From VRUE01 sp035557635 (GTDB lineage Bacteria; Actinomycetota; Thermoleophilia; Solirubrobacterales; 70-9), in the NCBI GenBank assembly GCA_035557635.1, contig DATMDR010000010.1:1-41569 (forward strand): a stretch of DNA of 41,569 nt, written 5' to 3'. Below the pieces are notes generated by a model. The model did no database searches, was not told the DNA's origin, and saw nothing but the letters and a program-made list of their open reading frames with translations. Each line of letters opens with the position of its first letter. The first letter of the stretch is position 1. Positions 8,684-15,509 of the stretch are shown piece by piece. Made by a program: the position numbers and the translations under genes.

Positions 8684-8685
8684 CC

Positions 8686-9678
8686 TCACCATCCCCACCC
8701 GAGAAAGGCCGGCGCGCCGAACTGGGCGTCGGCCGTTCCCGGCGCGATGACCTCGAAGCGCCTGGTGTCCACGGCCAGGAGCGGTCGTGATGCCGGATGG
8801 GTGGGTGGAGCACTGAGCACGGTCAGCTCGTGGTCGCGCGGCTGGAGTCGGAGGGCCAGGTTGAAGGGGTTGACGTGTCCCTGGAGCTGTGGGAGCTCGA
8901 CGCGGTGAGCCCGCCCCGTGACCGTGTCGAGCGCATGGACCAAGGCCCGGCGGGTGAGCGAGAGGCGTCCGGGCCGCGGCTTGTACCCGGTGTAGAGGGT
9001 GTAGGCCCAGCGGCCATCGCCGCTCGTCGCCCTGGCGATCGGCACACCCCGCGCGTGCCTCTCCCTCGCGGAGGGACCGACCGCGGCGGGTGGCAGCAAC
9101 GCCCCGCTGCTCGCGTCGAGGGCGCGGATCCGCACGGGCCCGCTGACGAAGCGGGCGAGGTGCTGGCTCAGGTAGATCGTCGAGCCATCAGGCGAGATCG
9201 CGTGGAAGGTGAAGCTGTCCGCGAGGCTTACCCGCTTGATCGCGTGAGGGGGACGATGTTCGCCTGCATGCACCGGGTGGCGGAGGTTAAGGTCGGTGTC
9301 GAGGATCGCGAAGCCCGAGCTCCGCGGCGGGTAGATCCAGGAGAAGCGGCTGAGCACGAGGGTGCCGCCGTCGGCGGAGATCCCGCTGCTGCTGCCGTTG
9401 TAGGTCAGGGCCGGCACCAGGTAGGCGCCGCGCAGGTACCACCAGCGGCTGATTCGGTCCCGGCGGGAGTCGACCTGGACGACGACCGTGAGACGGTGTT
9501 CGTCGGTCCGAGGCGAAAGGGCCTCGTAGCTGTAGGGAGAGCCCGCCGCTGACACTCCGTTTGCCCCGAACATGCCGGGGAACTTCGCCGGCGCGGCGGG
9601 GACCGCGACCGCGCAGGAGCAGGCGAACGCCAGGGTGGTCGCCCGCAGCAGCCCCATGTGACGTTGCTCGTTTCGCAT
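8686..9678 (-). CDS. Secreted propeller-like protein of unknown function
   Basis: A 330-residue protein with a probable signal peptide (residues about 8-30, MGLLRATTLAFACSCAVAVP, followed by AAPA). The mature part has repeated segments such as GISADGGTLVLSRFSW, AISPDGSTIYLSQHLARF and RATSGDGRWAYTLYTGY that look like beta-propeller blades, with a short C-terminal FLGWGW. I do not recognise a named family. It is the first gene of a minus-strand operon with the M14 peptidase (2-base gap), the ECF sigma factor and the membrane-anchored propeller. A second, internal ATG at 9657 would still keep the signal peptide. GAGG lies a few bases before the chosen ATG. Confidence 0.7.
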   Translation of the reverse strand: MRNEQRHMGLLRATTLAFACSCAVAVPAAPAKFPGMFGANGVSAAGSPYSYEALSPRTDEHRLTVVVQVDSRRDRISRWWYLRGAYLVPALTYNGSSSGISADGGTLVLSRFSWIYPPRSSGFAILDTDLNLRHPVHAGEHRPPHAIKRVSLADSFTFHAISPDGSTIYLSQHLARFVSGPVRIRALDASSGALLPPAAVGPSARERHARGVPIARATSGDGRWAYTLYTGYKPRPGRLSLTRRALVHALDTVTGRAHRVELPQLQGHVNPFNLALRLQPRDHELTVLSAPPTHPASRPLLAVDTRRFEVIAPGTADAQFGAPAFLGWGW

Positions 9679-9722
9679 TCGACCTCGTCCCTGAATACGG
9701 ATGGGGAGGGGCCAGAGGTCCG

Positions 9723-9728
9723 TAAGCT
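9723..9728 (+). promoter_or_regulatory. -10-like box (TAAGCT) before the MFS gene
   Basis: TAAGCT ends seven bases before the GTG start at 9736, a spacing that would put the transcript start at or next to the start codon. No ribosome-binding site is visible near the GTG, which fits a leaderless mRNA. No convincing -35 box was found. Confidence 0.4.
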
Positions 9729-9735
9729 CACCCGG

Positions 9736-11265
9736 GTGACCCGACAGCAGCGCCTGACGCTGGTCGCGACGATCCTCGGCTCGACGGTCGTCTTCCTCGA
9801 CGGGACCGTGGTCAACGTGGCGCTTCCCGCCGTCGCGGAGGACCTCGACGCCGGGCTCGCCGGACAGCAGTGGATGGTTGAGGCCTACATGCTCACCATG
9901 GTCTCGCTGCTCTTGGTCGGCGGCTCGCTCGGCGACCAGTTCGGCCGGCGGCGGATCTTCGTGATCGGCCTGATCTCATTCGGCGCCACCTCGGTCCTCT
10001 GCGCGATCGCTCCCACGGATGAGTTCCTGGTCGCCGCCCGGGCGCTGCAGGGGATCGCCGGGGCGCTCCTGGTGCCGGGCTCTCTCGCCATCGTTGCCGC
10101 CACCTTCGAGGGAGCGGCGCGCGGCAAGGCGGTCGGCACCTGGACCGCCTGGACCGGGATCGCGACCGTGCTCGGCCCGGCCGGCGGCGGCGCCCTGATC
10201 GACGCCATCTCCTGGCGGGCGATCTTCTGGGTCAACATCCCCCTGATCGCCTTCACCGTGGCGCTGACCCTGCACGCCGTGCGCGAGAGTCGTGACCCGG
10301 AGGCGTTCCGCGGCATCGACTGGGCTGGAATCGGGCTCTCGGCGGCCGGTCTGGCGGGCCCGGTCTTCGCCCTGATCGAACAGCCGGCCCACGGCTGGGG
10401 CGACCCGCTGGTCTGGGTCCCGCTGGTCGGCGGAGTGGCCTGCTTCGCACTGTTCGTCCTCCGCGAGGCCCGCGCCCGGCACCCGATGCTCGACTTCGGC
10501 CTGTTCAGGATCCGCAACTTCGCCGTCGCCAACCTGACCACCTTCACCGCCTACGCCGGGCTGATCGGCGGGCTCTTCTTCGTCGGCCTCTACCTGCAGC
10601 AGGTCTCCGGCTACTCGGCGCTCGAGGCGGGCCTGGCGACGACGCCGATCTCGGTGCTGCTCTTCCTCCTCTCGCCGCGCTTCGGCAGGATCGCCTCAGG
10701 CGTGGGGCCGCGGATGCCGATGTGCGCCGGCCCGATCGTCGGCGGCGTCGGGCTGCTCCTGCTGCTGCGGGTCGACGCCGACGCTGCTTACGTGGCCGAC
10801 GTCCTACCCGCCATCGTCGTCTTCGGCCTCGGGCTGGCAGCAACGGTGGCGCCGCTTACCGCGACCGTCCTCGACTCGGTGGAGGAACGCCACGTCGGCA
10901 TCGCTTCCGGGATCAACAACGGCGTCTCCCGGGTCGCCGGCCTGCTGGCGATCGCCGTCCTCGGCGCCGTGATCTCGGCCCAGTTCGACGCTAGCGCCGG
11001 CGCCGAGATCGCCTCCGGCCCGCTGACCGCGGCAGCCCCCGAGGCCTCCACCGACGCCTTCCACCTCGGCATCGGCATAGCCGGCGCCCTGATGATCGCC
11101 GGCGGCATCGTTTCCGGCCTCTGGATCGAGAACCCGCGTCGCCGGATAGAGGCGATCCCCACCCGCGGCACCGCCCAAGCCGGCGAGTGCGGCCACGGCG
11201 CCGACGCCGGCTACGTCGAGCCGGTTGCGCCAAGTGCCGAGGCGTCCGCGGCAGAGCCTGCATAA
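9736..11265 (+). CDS. MFS transporter, DHA2 (EmrB/QacA, 14-TM) family
   Basis: About 509 residues with around fourteen hydrophobic segments. Landmarks are the TM1 motif VVFLDGTVVNVALPAV, the MFS motif A GGSLGDQFGRRRIFVIG, and motif C-like ATVLGPAGGGALID. These identify a proton-driven drug/H+ antiporter of the DHA2 family; the substrate cannot be told. The frame is open from ATG 9658, but that start would overlap the divergent gene and add 26 residues not typical of the family. GTG 9736 places TM1 about ten residues from the N-terminus as usual. The C-terminal tail of about 45 residues is hydrophilic. Divergent from the sigma operon across 57 bases. Confidence 0.9.
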   Translation: MTRQQRLTLVATILGSTVVFLDGTVVNVALPAVAEDLDAGLAGQQWMVEAYMLTMVSLLLVGGSLGDQFGRRRIFVIGLISFGATSVLCAIAPTDEFLVAARALQGIAGALLVPGSLAIVAATFEGAARGKAVGTWTAWTGIATVLGPAGGGALIDAISWRAIFWVNIPLIAFTVALTLHAVRESRDPEAFRGIDWAGIGLSAAGLAGPVFALIEQPAHGWGDPLVWVPLVGGVACFALFVLREARARHPMLDFGLFRIRNFAVANLTTFTAYAGLIGGLFFVGLYLQQVSGYSALEAGLATTPISVLLFLLSPRFGRIASGVGPRMPMCAGPIVGGVGLLLLLRVDADAAYVADVLPAIVVFGLGLAATVAPLTATVLDSVEERHVGIASGINNGVSRVAGLLAIAVLGAVISAQFDASAGAEIASGPLTAAAPEASTDAFHLGIGIAGALMIAGGIVSGLWIENPRRRIEAIPTRGTAQAGECGHGADAGYVEPVAPSAEASAAEPA

Positions 11266-11276
11266 GCTGCCGCCCA

Positions 11277-11669
11277 ATGTCCGCCGGTTCGCTTGCCACT
11301 CTTGCTGAATATGCAGATTTGAGAAGCCAAATTGGCATCTCGAGTGGGCACGGGGGTCGTCGCTATCCCCCTTATGTCTTTACCGAGCAAGGGGTCGCGA
11401 TGCTTTCGAGTGTTCTTCGCAGCGGTAGGGCGGTAGCCGCGAACATCGCAATCATGCGGGCCTTCGTAGAGATGCGTCGCGCCGCAATCAACTACAAAGC
11501 GCTTGAGACGCGAATCGATGATCTAGAGGCAAGGACAGCTGGAAAGCTTGGAGAGCATGAGAAACATCTGGCGGCAATCTTCAAAGCCCTAGGGCAGCTG
11601 GCTACTCCTGTGCCACCCAAGCGAAAGCATCCGCTCGGATTCAGTCCGCCAGAGAACGGCAAGAAGTAG
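11277..11669 (+). pseudogene. ORF6N-domain protein, 5'-truncated remnant
   Basis: The frame encodes LRSQIGISSGHGGRRYPPYV then FTEQGVAMLSSVLRSGRAVA, AFVEMR and a C-terminal coiled stretch ending KRKHPLGFSPPENGKK. This is the C-terminal two thirds of an ORF6N-domain protein (phage and mobile-element associated, normally about 170-190 residues). The conserved N-terminal ESRIYLIRG...DLAELYGV segment is missing: upstream sequence in frame is the MFS gene end. An ATG at 11277 could start a 130-residue product, but homology begins only near 11305. Base composition is clearly lower in GC than the neighbours. It ends two bases before the trpS start, so it probably arrived by transfer and decayed. Confidence 0.8.
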
Positions 11670-11671
11670 CG

Positions 11672-12667
11672 ATGCCCGCTCCGATCATCTTCTCCGGCAT
11701 CCAACCGACTGGTCGCAAGCACCTCGGCAATTACATCGGCGCGATCCGCCAGTACGTCGAGGGGCAGGAACGGGGCGAGCCGGCGATCTTCTGCATCGTC
11801 GACCTGCACGCGATCTCGGTCGCCTACGACCCAGCCGAGCTGCGCGAGCGGCTGCACGACACGACGGCGATCCTGCTCGCCGCCGGCCTCGACCCCGAGC
11901 GCTGCATCCTCTTTCGCCAGTCCGACGTGCGCGAGCACACCGAGCTGACCTGGCTGCTCTCCGCGGTCACCGCCCACGGCGACCTCAACCGCATGCACCA
12001 GTTCAAGGACAAGTCGGCTAAACAGCGTGAGCTCGTCCCTGCCGCTCTCTTCTTCTACCCGGTGCTGATGGCCGCCGACGTGCTCGCTTACAAGGCGACC
12101 GAGGTGCCGGTTGGGGACGACCAGCGCCAGCACGTGGAGCTGATGCGGGAGATCGCCCGCCGCTTCAACGAGCGCTTCGGCGAGACGCTGGTCGTGCCCG
12201 AGTACCGCATCCCGGAGGTCGGCGCGCGCATCATGGACCTGCAGGAGCCGGAGAACAAGATGTCGACGACGGGCGGCAGCGAGGCGGGGACCGTTTACGT
12301 GCTCGACGAGCCGGACGCGATCCGCAAGAAGCTGGGCAGCGCCGTCACCGACTCCGGGCGTGAGGTGCGCCGCGGCGAGGAGAAGGCGGGGATCACCAAC
12401 CTGATCGACGTCTACGCGGTCGCCCGCGGGGTCGACCCGGCGCAGGTCGAGCGTGAGTTCGAGGGCGCCGGCTACGGCGACTTCAAGAAGGCGGTGGCCG
12501 AGGCGGTCGTCGACTTCCTCGCCCCGGTCCGCGAGCGCTACGCAGAGCTGCGCCCGGACGAGGCGGCGCTGGAGACGGCGCTTGCCGCCGGCGCCGAGAA
12601 GGCTCGCGCGATCGCCGCGCCGACGCTCGCCGAGGTTCGCGACCGGATGGGCATCGGCCCGAAATAG
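11672..12667 (+). CDS. trpS: Tryptophanyl-tRNA synthetase
   Basis: A 331-residue class Ic aminoacyl-tRNA synthetase. It charges tRNA-Trp with tryptophan. The HIGH-equivalent is PTGRKHLGNYIGA near residue 11, and the GDDQRQHVELMREIARRFN block is typical. The KMSKS-equivalent reads NKMSTTGGS: the lysine after KMS is replaced by threonine. I believe a KMSTTGG form occurs in related bacteria, so it is probably functional. The start ATG 11672 directly follows the ORF6N remnant, and no strong ribosome site is present (only purine-rich AAGAAG). The promoter may therefore lie inside the remnant. Downstream is a 269-base gap before scpA. Confidence 0.95.
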   Translation: MPAPIIFSGIQPTGRKHLGNYIGAIRQYVEGQERGEPAIFCIVDLHAISVAYDPAELRERLHDTTAILLAAGLDPERCILFRQSDVREHTELTWLLSAVTAHGDLNRMHQFKDKSAKQRELVPAALFFYPVLMAADVLAYKATEVPVGDDQRQHVELMREIARRFNERFGETLVVPEYRIPEVGARIMDLQEPENKMSTTGGSEAGTVYVLDEPDAIRKKLGSAVTDSGREVRRGEEKAGITNLIDVYAVARGVDPAQVEREFEGAGYGDFKKAVAEAVVDFLAPVRERYAELRPDEAALETALAAGAEKARAIAAPTLAEVRDRMGIGPK

Positions 12668-12936
12668 CTCCGCCGCCGGGGCAATCGAGGCACGCAGCCG
12701 ACATTCACCCCACTCTGGTGTGGCAAAAGTCGGATGCGCCACGATGCAGCCGATGCGACTGGCACTCTGGAGGGGGCGATGTCGTCCGTCAGAGCCAGCA
12801 GGAGCTCGCCCTCGCCGAAGGATCTGGAGCCTTTGGCATCACAATCTGTGATCTCAAGCCGTAGCCGCGGTGGCCGTCACGACAGATGTCGGCATCTCAT
12901 CGGCTTCAGACTCCAGACGAGAACTAGGCTTAGCGC
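12668..12936. other. Intergenic region trpS-scpA with small inverted repeats
   Basis: No supportable gene was found; the short plus-strand frame here lacks a ribosome site and family features. It holds two short dyads: ATCACA...TGTGAT at 12838-12852 (three-base centre) and CGACA/TGTCG at 12881-12892. It also holds a distant pair GCCGACAT (near 12697) / ATGTCGGC (near 12886). TAGGCT at 12925-12930, six bases before the scpA GTG, is a likely -10 box for a leaderless transcript. Operator function of the dyads is unproven. Confidence 0.4.
12925..12930 (+). promoter_or_regulatory. -10-like box (TAGGCT) before scpA
   Basis: TAGGCT sits six bases before the scpA GTG, the same arrangement as at cmk, priA and def. 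No ribosome site precedes the GTG. This fits leaderless transcription; no clear -35 was found. Confidence 0.45.
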
Positions 12937-13662
12937 GTGACCGTCGCCGAGCTGGATCTCGACCTCGACGTCTTCGCTGGGCCGTTCGACCTGCTGATGG
13001 CGGTCGTGCTGCGCGAGGAGGTGAGCCTGCTCGAGGTCGAGCTGGGTGAGGTCGTGGTCGCCTACGTCGAGCACCTCGAGCGCGAGGGCGAGCTCGAGCT
13101 GGAGGTGGCGACCGAGTTCCTCGTCCTGATCGCCTCCCTGCTGGAGCTGAAGTCCCGCCTGCTCCTGCCCGGCGCCGACGAGGGACTGGAGGAGGCGACG
13201 CCGGAGGAGGCGGTCGAGGAGCTGCTCGCCCGCCTGCTCGAGTACCGCCGCTACCGCGACGCGGCGGCGACGCTGACCGAGCGTTTCGAGGCCGAGCGAG
13301 GCCACCTCTACCGGGCCACGCCGCTGCCTCCCGAGCTGCGTCGCGTTGCCCTCGAGGCCGCCACCGCCGCCTATGACCCGGAACGGCTCGGCGTCGCCTT
13401 GGGCGACCTGCTGACGACACCGCCCGAGCTGAACTTCGAGCACATTCGCCCGACTGTCTCGCTGGAAAAACGGCTGAGCGCACTGCGCGACGCACTGGCC
13501 GGGCGCCCGAGCATCGATTTCGACGAGCAGTTCGGCGGCGAGGACCGGCTCACCCAAGCGGTGACCCTGTTCGCGCTGCTCGAGCTCTACCGCAAGGGGG
13601 AGGTCACGTGGGAGCAGTCCAAGCCGCTGGGCCCGATCGAGATCCGGAAGGTCGCGCGGTGA
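12937..13662 (+). CDS. scpA: Segregation and condensation protein A
   Basis: A 241-residue kleisin that, with ScpB and Smc, forms the bacterial condensin for chromosome organisation and segregation. The N-terminal FAGPFDLLMAVVLREEVSLLEVEL block binds the Smc neck. FLVLIASLLELKSRLLLP is the most conserved family segment. The C-terminal winged-helix region (TLFALLELYRKGEVTWEQSK...GPIEI) contacts the Smc head. Start is GTG 12937, preceded by a TAGGCT box. scpB follows after 64 bases, then rluB, the common scpA-scpB-rluB order. Confidence 0.95.
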   Translation: MTVAELDLDLDVFAGPFDLLMAVVLREEVSLLEVELGEVVVAYVEHLEREGELELEVATEFLVLIASLLELKSRLLLPGADEGLEEATPEEAVEELLARLLEYRRYRDAAATLTERFEAERGHLYRATPLPPELRRVALEAATAAYDPERLGVALGDLLTTPPELNFEHIRPTVSLEKRLSALRDALAGRPSIDFDEQFGGEDRLTQAVTLFALLELYRKGEVTWEQSKPLGPIEIRKVAR

Positions 13663-13693
13663 TCGCGGAGCGACCAAGCGTGCATCTCTGGTT

Positions 13694-13712
13694 CTTCGCG
13701 CCGGGAGCGAAG
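13694..13712 (+). promoter_or_regulatory. Hairpin in the scpA-scpB spacer
   Basis: CTTCGC (13694-13699) pairs with GCGAAG (13707-13712) across a 7-base loop, just before the scpB ribosome site GGAG (13714-13717). A further imperfect stem GGTCGC (13650-13655) / GCGACC (13670-13675) overlaps the scpA stop. It is followed by AAGC, as in the structured repeats at 15388 and 34274, but the conserved core of those repeats is absent. Function unknown. Confidence 0.35.
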
Positions 13713-13726
13713 CGGAGCCGGGTGTG

Positions 13727-14299
13727 ATGAACGACCTGGCACGGACGGTCGAGGCGCTGCTGTTCCTCTCGCCGCAGCCGGTCTCCCTCGCCGACCTGGC
13801 GGAGGCGACCGAGGCGAAGGAGGGGCAGGTCGCCGAGGCGATCGATCTGCTGCGCGAGGACCTTGGCGAGGGCAGGCGGGGCGTCGTCCTGCGCGAGGTC
13901 GCCGGCGGCTTCTCGTTGGCCAGCGACCCGGCCAGCGAGGCGGCGGCACGGCGGCTGCTCGCCAAGCCACGCACCCCGCCACTGACCCAGGCGCAAGCAG
14001 AGACGCTGGCGATCGTCGCCTACCTGCAGCCGGTCTCACGGCCGGAGGTGGCGCGGATCCGCGGCGTCTCCTCGGAGTCGGCGGTGCAGACTCTGGCCGA
14101 GCGCGGCCTGATCGAAGAGTCGGGACGCTCGCGCTTCGGCGCCGCGATCTTCAAGACGACCGAGCTGTTCGAACGCCTCTTCGGCCTCGCCGGTCTAGAC
14201 CAGCTGCCGGATCCGTCGCGGTTCGATCCCACCCCCGATGACGAGCGCGAGCTACGCGAGCGGTTGCTTAAGGCGGGGGAGCAGCGCGCAGAGCCGTGA
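13727..14299 (+). CDS. scpB: Segregation and condensation protein B
   Basis: About 190 residues. This kleisin-associated winged-helix protein dimerises and binds ScpA in the Smc complex. The N-terminal LARTVEALLFLSPQPVSLADLAEAT and the central QAQAETLAIVAYLQPVSRPEVARIRGVSSESAVQTLAERGLIEE block are diagnostic, and a GAAIFKTTELFERLFGL-like segment follows. Start is ATG 13727 (GTG 13724 is equally possible); GGAG lies at 13714-13717. The last bases overlap the rluB start (GTGA), so scpB and rluB are translationally coupled. Confidence 0.95.
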   Translation: MNDLARTVEALLFLSPQPVSLADLAEATEAKEGQVAEAIDLLREDLGEGRRGVVLREVAGGFSLASDPASEAAARRLLAKPRTPPLTQAQAETLAIVAYLQPVSRPEVARIRGVSSESAVQTLAERGLIEESGRSRFGAAIFKTTELFERLFGLAGLDQLPDPSRFDPTPDDERELRERLLKAGEQRAEP

Positions 14300-14991
14300 G
14301 GCTCGCCAAGTTCCTGGCCCACGGAGGAGTTGCCTCCCGCCGTAAAGCAGAGAGCATCATTGCCTCGGGCCGAGTGACGGTTGCCGACGAGGTCGTCACC
14401 GATCCGGCGCGGGACGTTGATGCTGGCGATGACGTTCGGGTGGATGGCAGTTCCGTTGGAACGGAGGCGCGGGAGGTTTGGGTGGTGAACAAGCCTGCTG
14501 GGGTGGTGTCGACGGCGCGGGAGCCGGGGAGTCGGCCGGCGGTGGTCGAGCTGGTTCGCACCGAGGCTCGGCTGTATCCGGTCGGGCGGCTCGACGCCGA
14601 TTCGACCGGGGTCTTGCTGCTGACCAACGACGGGGAGCTGGCCAACCGGCTCACGCACCCGCGCTACGAAGTGCCGAAGACCTACCGGATGGAGCTGCGT
14701 CGGCCGCCCTCGAACCGCGACCTGGAGCGGCTGCGACGCGGGGTCGAGCTCGACGACGGTCCCACCGCGCCGGCCGAGGTGAGCCGGCGCGGCAAGCACG
14801 AGGTCGAGATCGTCCTGCGCGAGGGACGCAACCGGCAGGTGCGGCGGATGGCCGAGTCGGTCGGCAACGAGGTGGTCGCGTTGCGCCGGGTGCGCTTCGG
14901 CCCGATCGCCCTCGGTGGGCTGGCCGCGGGAGAGGCGCGTCGCCTCTCCGACGACGAGATCGCCAGCCTCTGGAAGGATGTAGCCCCGTGA
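14296..14991 (+). CDS. rluB: 23S rRNA pseudouridine synthase, RluB/RsuA family
   Basis: A 231-residue pseudouridine synthase. The N-terminal S4 RNA-binding domain (MRLAKFLAHGGVASRRKAE) is followed by the catalytic domain, with the active aspartate in GRLDADSTGVLLLTNDG and the EGRNRQVRRM motif near the C-terminus. RluB isomerises a uridine of the 23S rRNA peptidyl-transferase region; the exact target is inferred from the scpB-rluB linkage. The GTG start at 14296 overlaps the scpB stop. Codon use in the first 60 codons is less GC-biased than in the rest of the gene. Confidence 0.9.
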   Translation: MRLAKFLAHGGVASRRKAESIIASGRVTVADEVVTDPARDVDAGDDVRVDGSSVGTEAREVWVVNKPAGVVSTAREPGSRPAVVELVRTEARLYPVGRLDADSTGVLLLTNDGELANRLTHPRYEVPKTYRMELRRPPSNRDLERLRRGVELDDGPTAPAEVSRRGKHEVEIVLREGRNRQVRRMAESVGNEVVALRRVRFGPIALGGLAAGEARRLSDDEIASLWKDVAP

Positions 14992-15010
14992 GGTGGACTG
15001 AGGGGTGGGA

Positions 15011-15391
15011 ATGAGCGAGGGCGAGGAACGGCTGTTCGCCGTTCGCGGCGCCGTCCAGGCGGAGGCCAACGAGGCGGAGGCGATCGTTTCCGCGACCGAG
15101 GCGCTGCTGCGCGAGCTGCTCAGCCGCAACGAGCTCGGGCCGGAGGCGATGGTCAGCTGCATGTTCACGACGACCCAGGACCTCGACGCCGAGTTCCCGG
15201 CCGTGGCGGCCCGCAACGTCGGGCTGGAGTCGGTGCCGCTGATCTGCGCCCGTGAGATCGACGTCCCCGGCGCGATGCCGCGGGTGATCCGGGCGATGGT
15301 CCACTACTACGCGCCGGTCGGCCACTCCCCGGCCCACACCTACTTAGGGGACACGCAGGAGCTGCGCTCCGACCTCCACGCAGCGCAGTAG
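15011..15391 (+). CDS. aroH: Chorismate mutase, AroH (monofunctional, pseudo-alpha/beta barrel) type
   Basis: A 126-residue AroH-class chorismate mutase like that of Bacillus subtilis, converting chorismate to prephenate for Phe and Tyr synthesis. Visible marks are the N-terminal FAVRGA with its active-site arginine, FTTTQDLDAEFPA, the VPLICAREIDVPGAMPRVIRAM stretch with catalytic Glu/Arg positions, and the C-terminal HTYLGDTQELRSDL. Start ATG 15011 has AGGGG at 15001-15005; GTG 15005 would be a poorer start. It opens an aromatic block (hisC, aroF, tyrA, aroA). Its stop codon lies inside the outer stem of the structured repeat at 15388-15491. Confidence 0.93.
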   Translation: MSEGEERLFAVRGAVQAEANEAEAIVSATEALLRELLSRNELGPEAMVSCMFTTTQDLDAEFPAVAARNVGLESVPLICAREIDVPGAMPRVIRAMVHYYAPVGHSPAHTYLGDTQELRSDLHAAQ

Positions 15392-15491
15392 CGGTGCCCG
15401 GACACGGCGCGGGGCGGTGTCCTCGGTCGCTCGCGTGCAGAGCACGCCACGCTCCCTGCGTCCTAGCCCCGCTTGGTCCGGGCACCGCTAC
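15388..15491. repeat. Structured interspersed element, copy A (aroH-hisC spacer)
   Basis: A perfect 16-bp outer stem (15388-15403 with 15476-15491; left arm begins GTAGCGGTGCCC) overlaps the aroH stop codon. Inside is a 7-bp stem GCGGGGC (15409-15415) / GCCCCGC (15466-15472). The apex is GCGTGC (15433-15438), loop AGA, GCACGC (15442-15447). The core at 15419-15464, read on the minus strand, nearly matches the plus-strand core of the element at 34302-34348: AGGACGCAGGGAGCGTGG and CGAGCGACCGAGGAC are identical in both. A change in the apical stem (C-G here, T-A there) is compensated on both sides. It is not a riboswitch class I recognise. It could act as a terminator, attenuator or mobile palindrome. 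Confidence 0.85.
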
Positions 15492-15509
15492 CAGGCATCG
15501 GGCAAACTC

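Noticed and set aside
12734..12940. 68-codon plus-strand ORF before scpA
   Set aside because: No ribosome site, Arg/Ser-rich composition typical of noncoding GC-rich DNA, and it overlaps the scpA start.
15388..15509. T-box or his/aromatic leader before hisC
   Set aside because: No T-box sequence (TGGNACCGCG-like) or leader ORF with His or aromatic codons was found; the region is the structured repeat.
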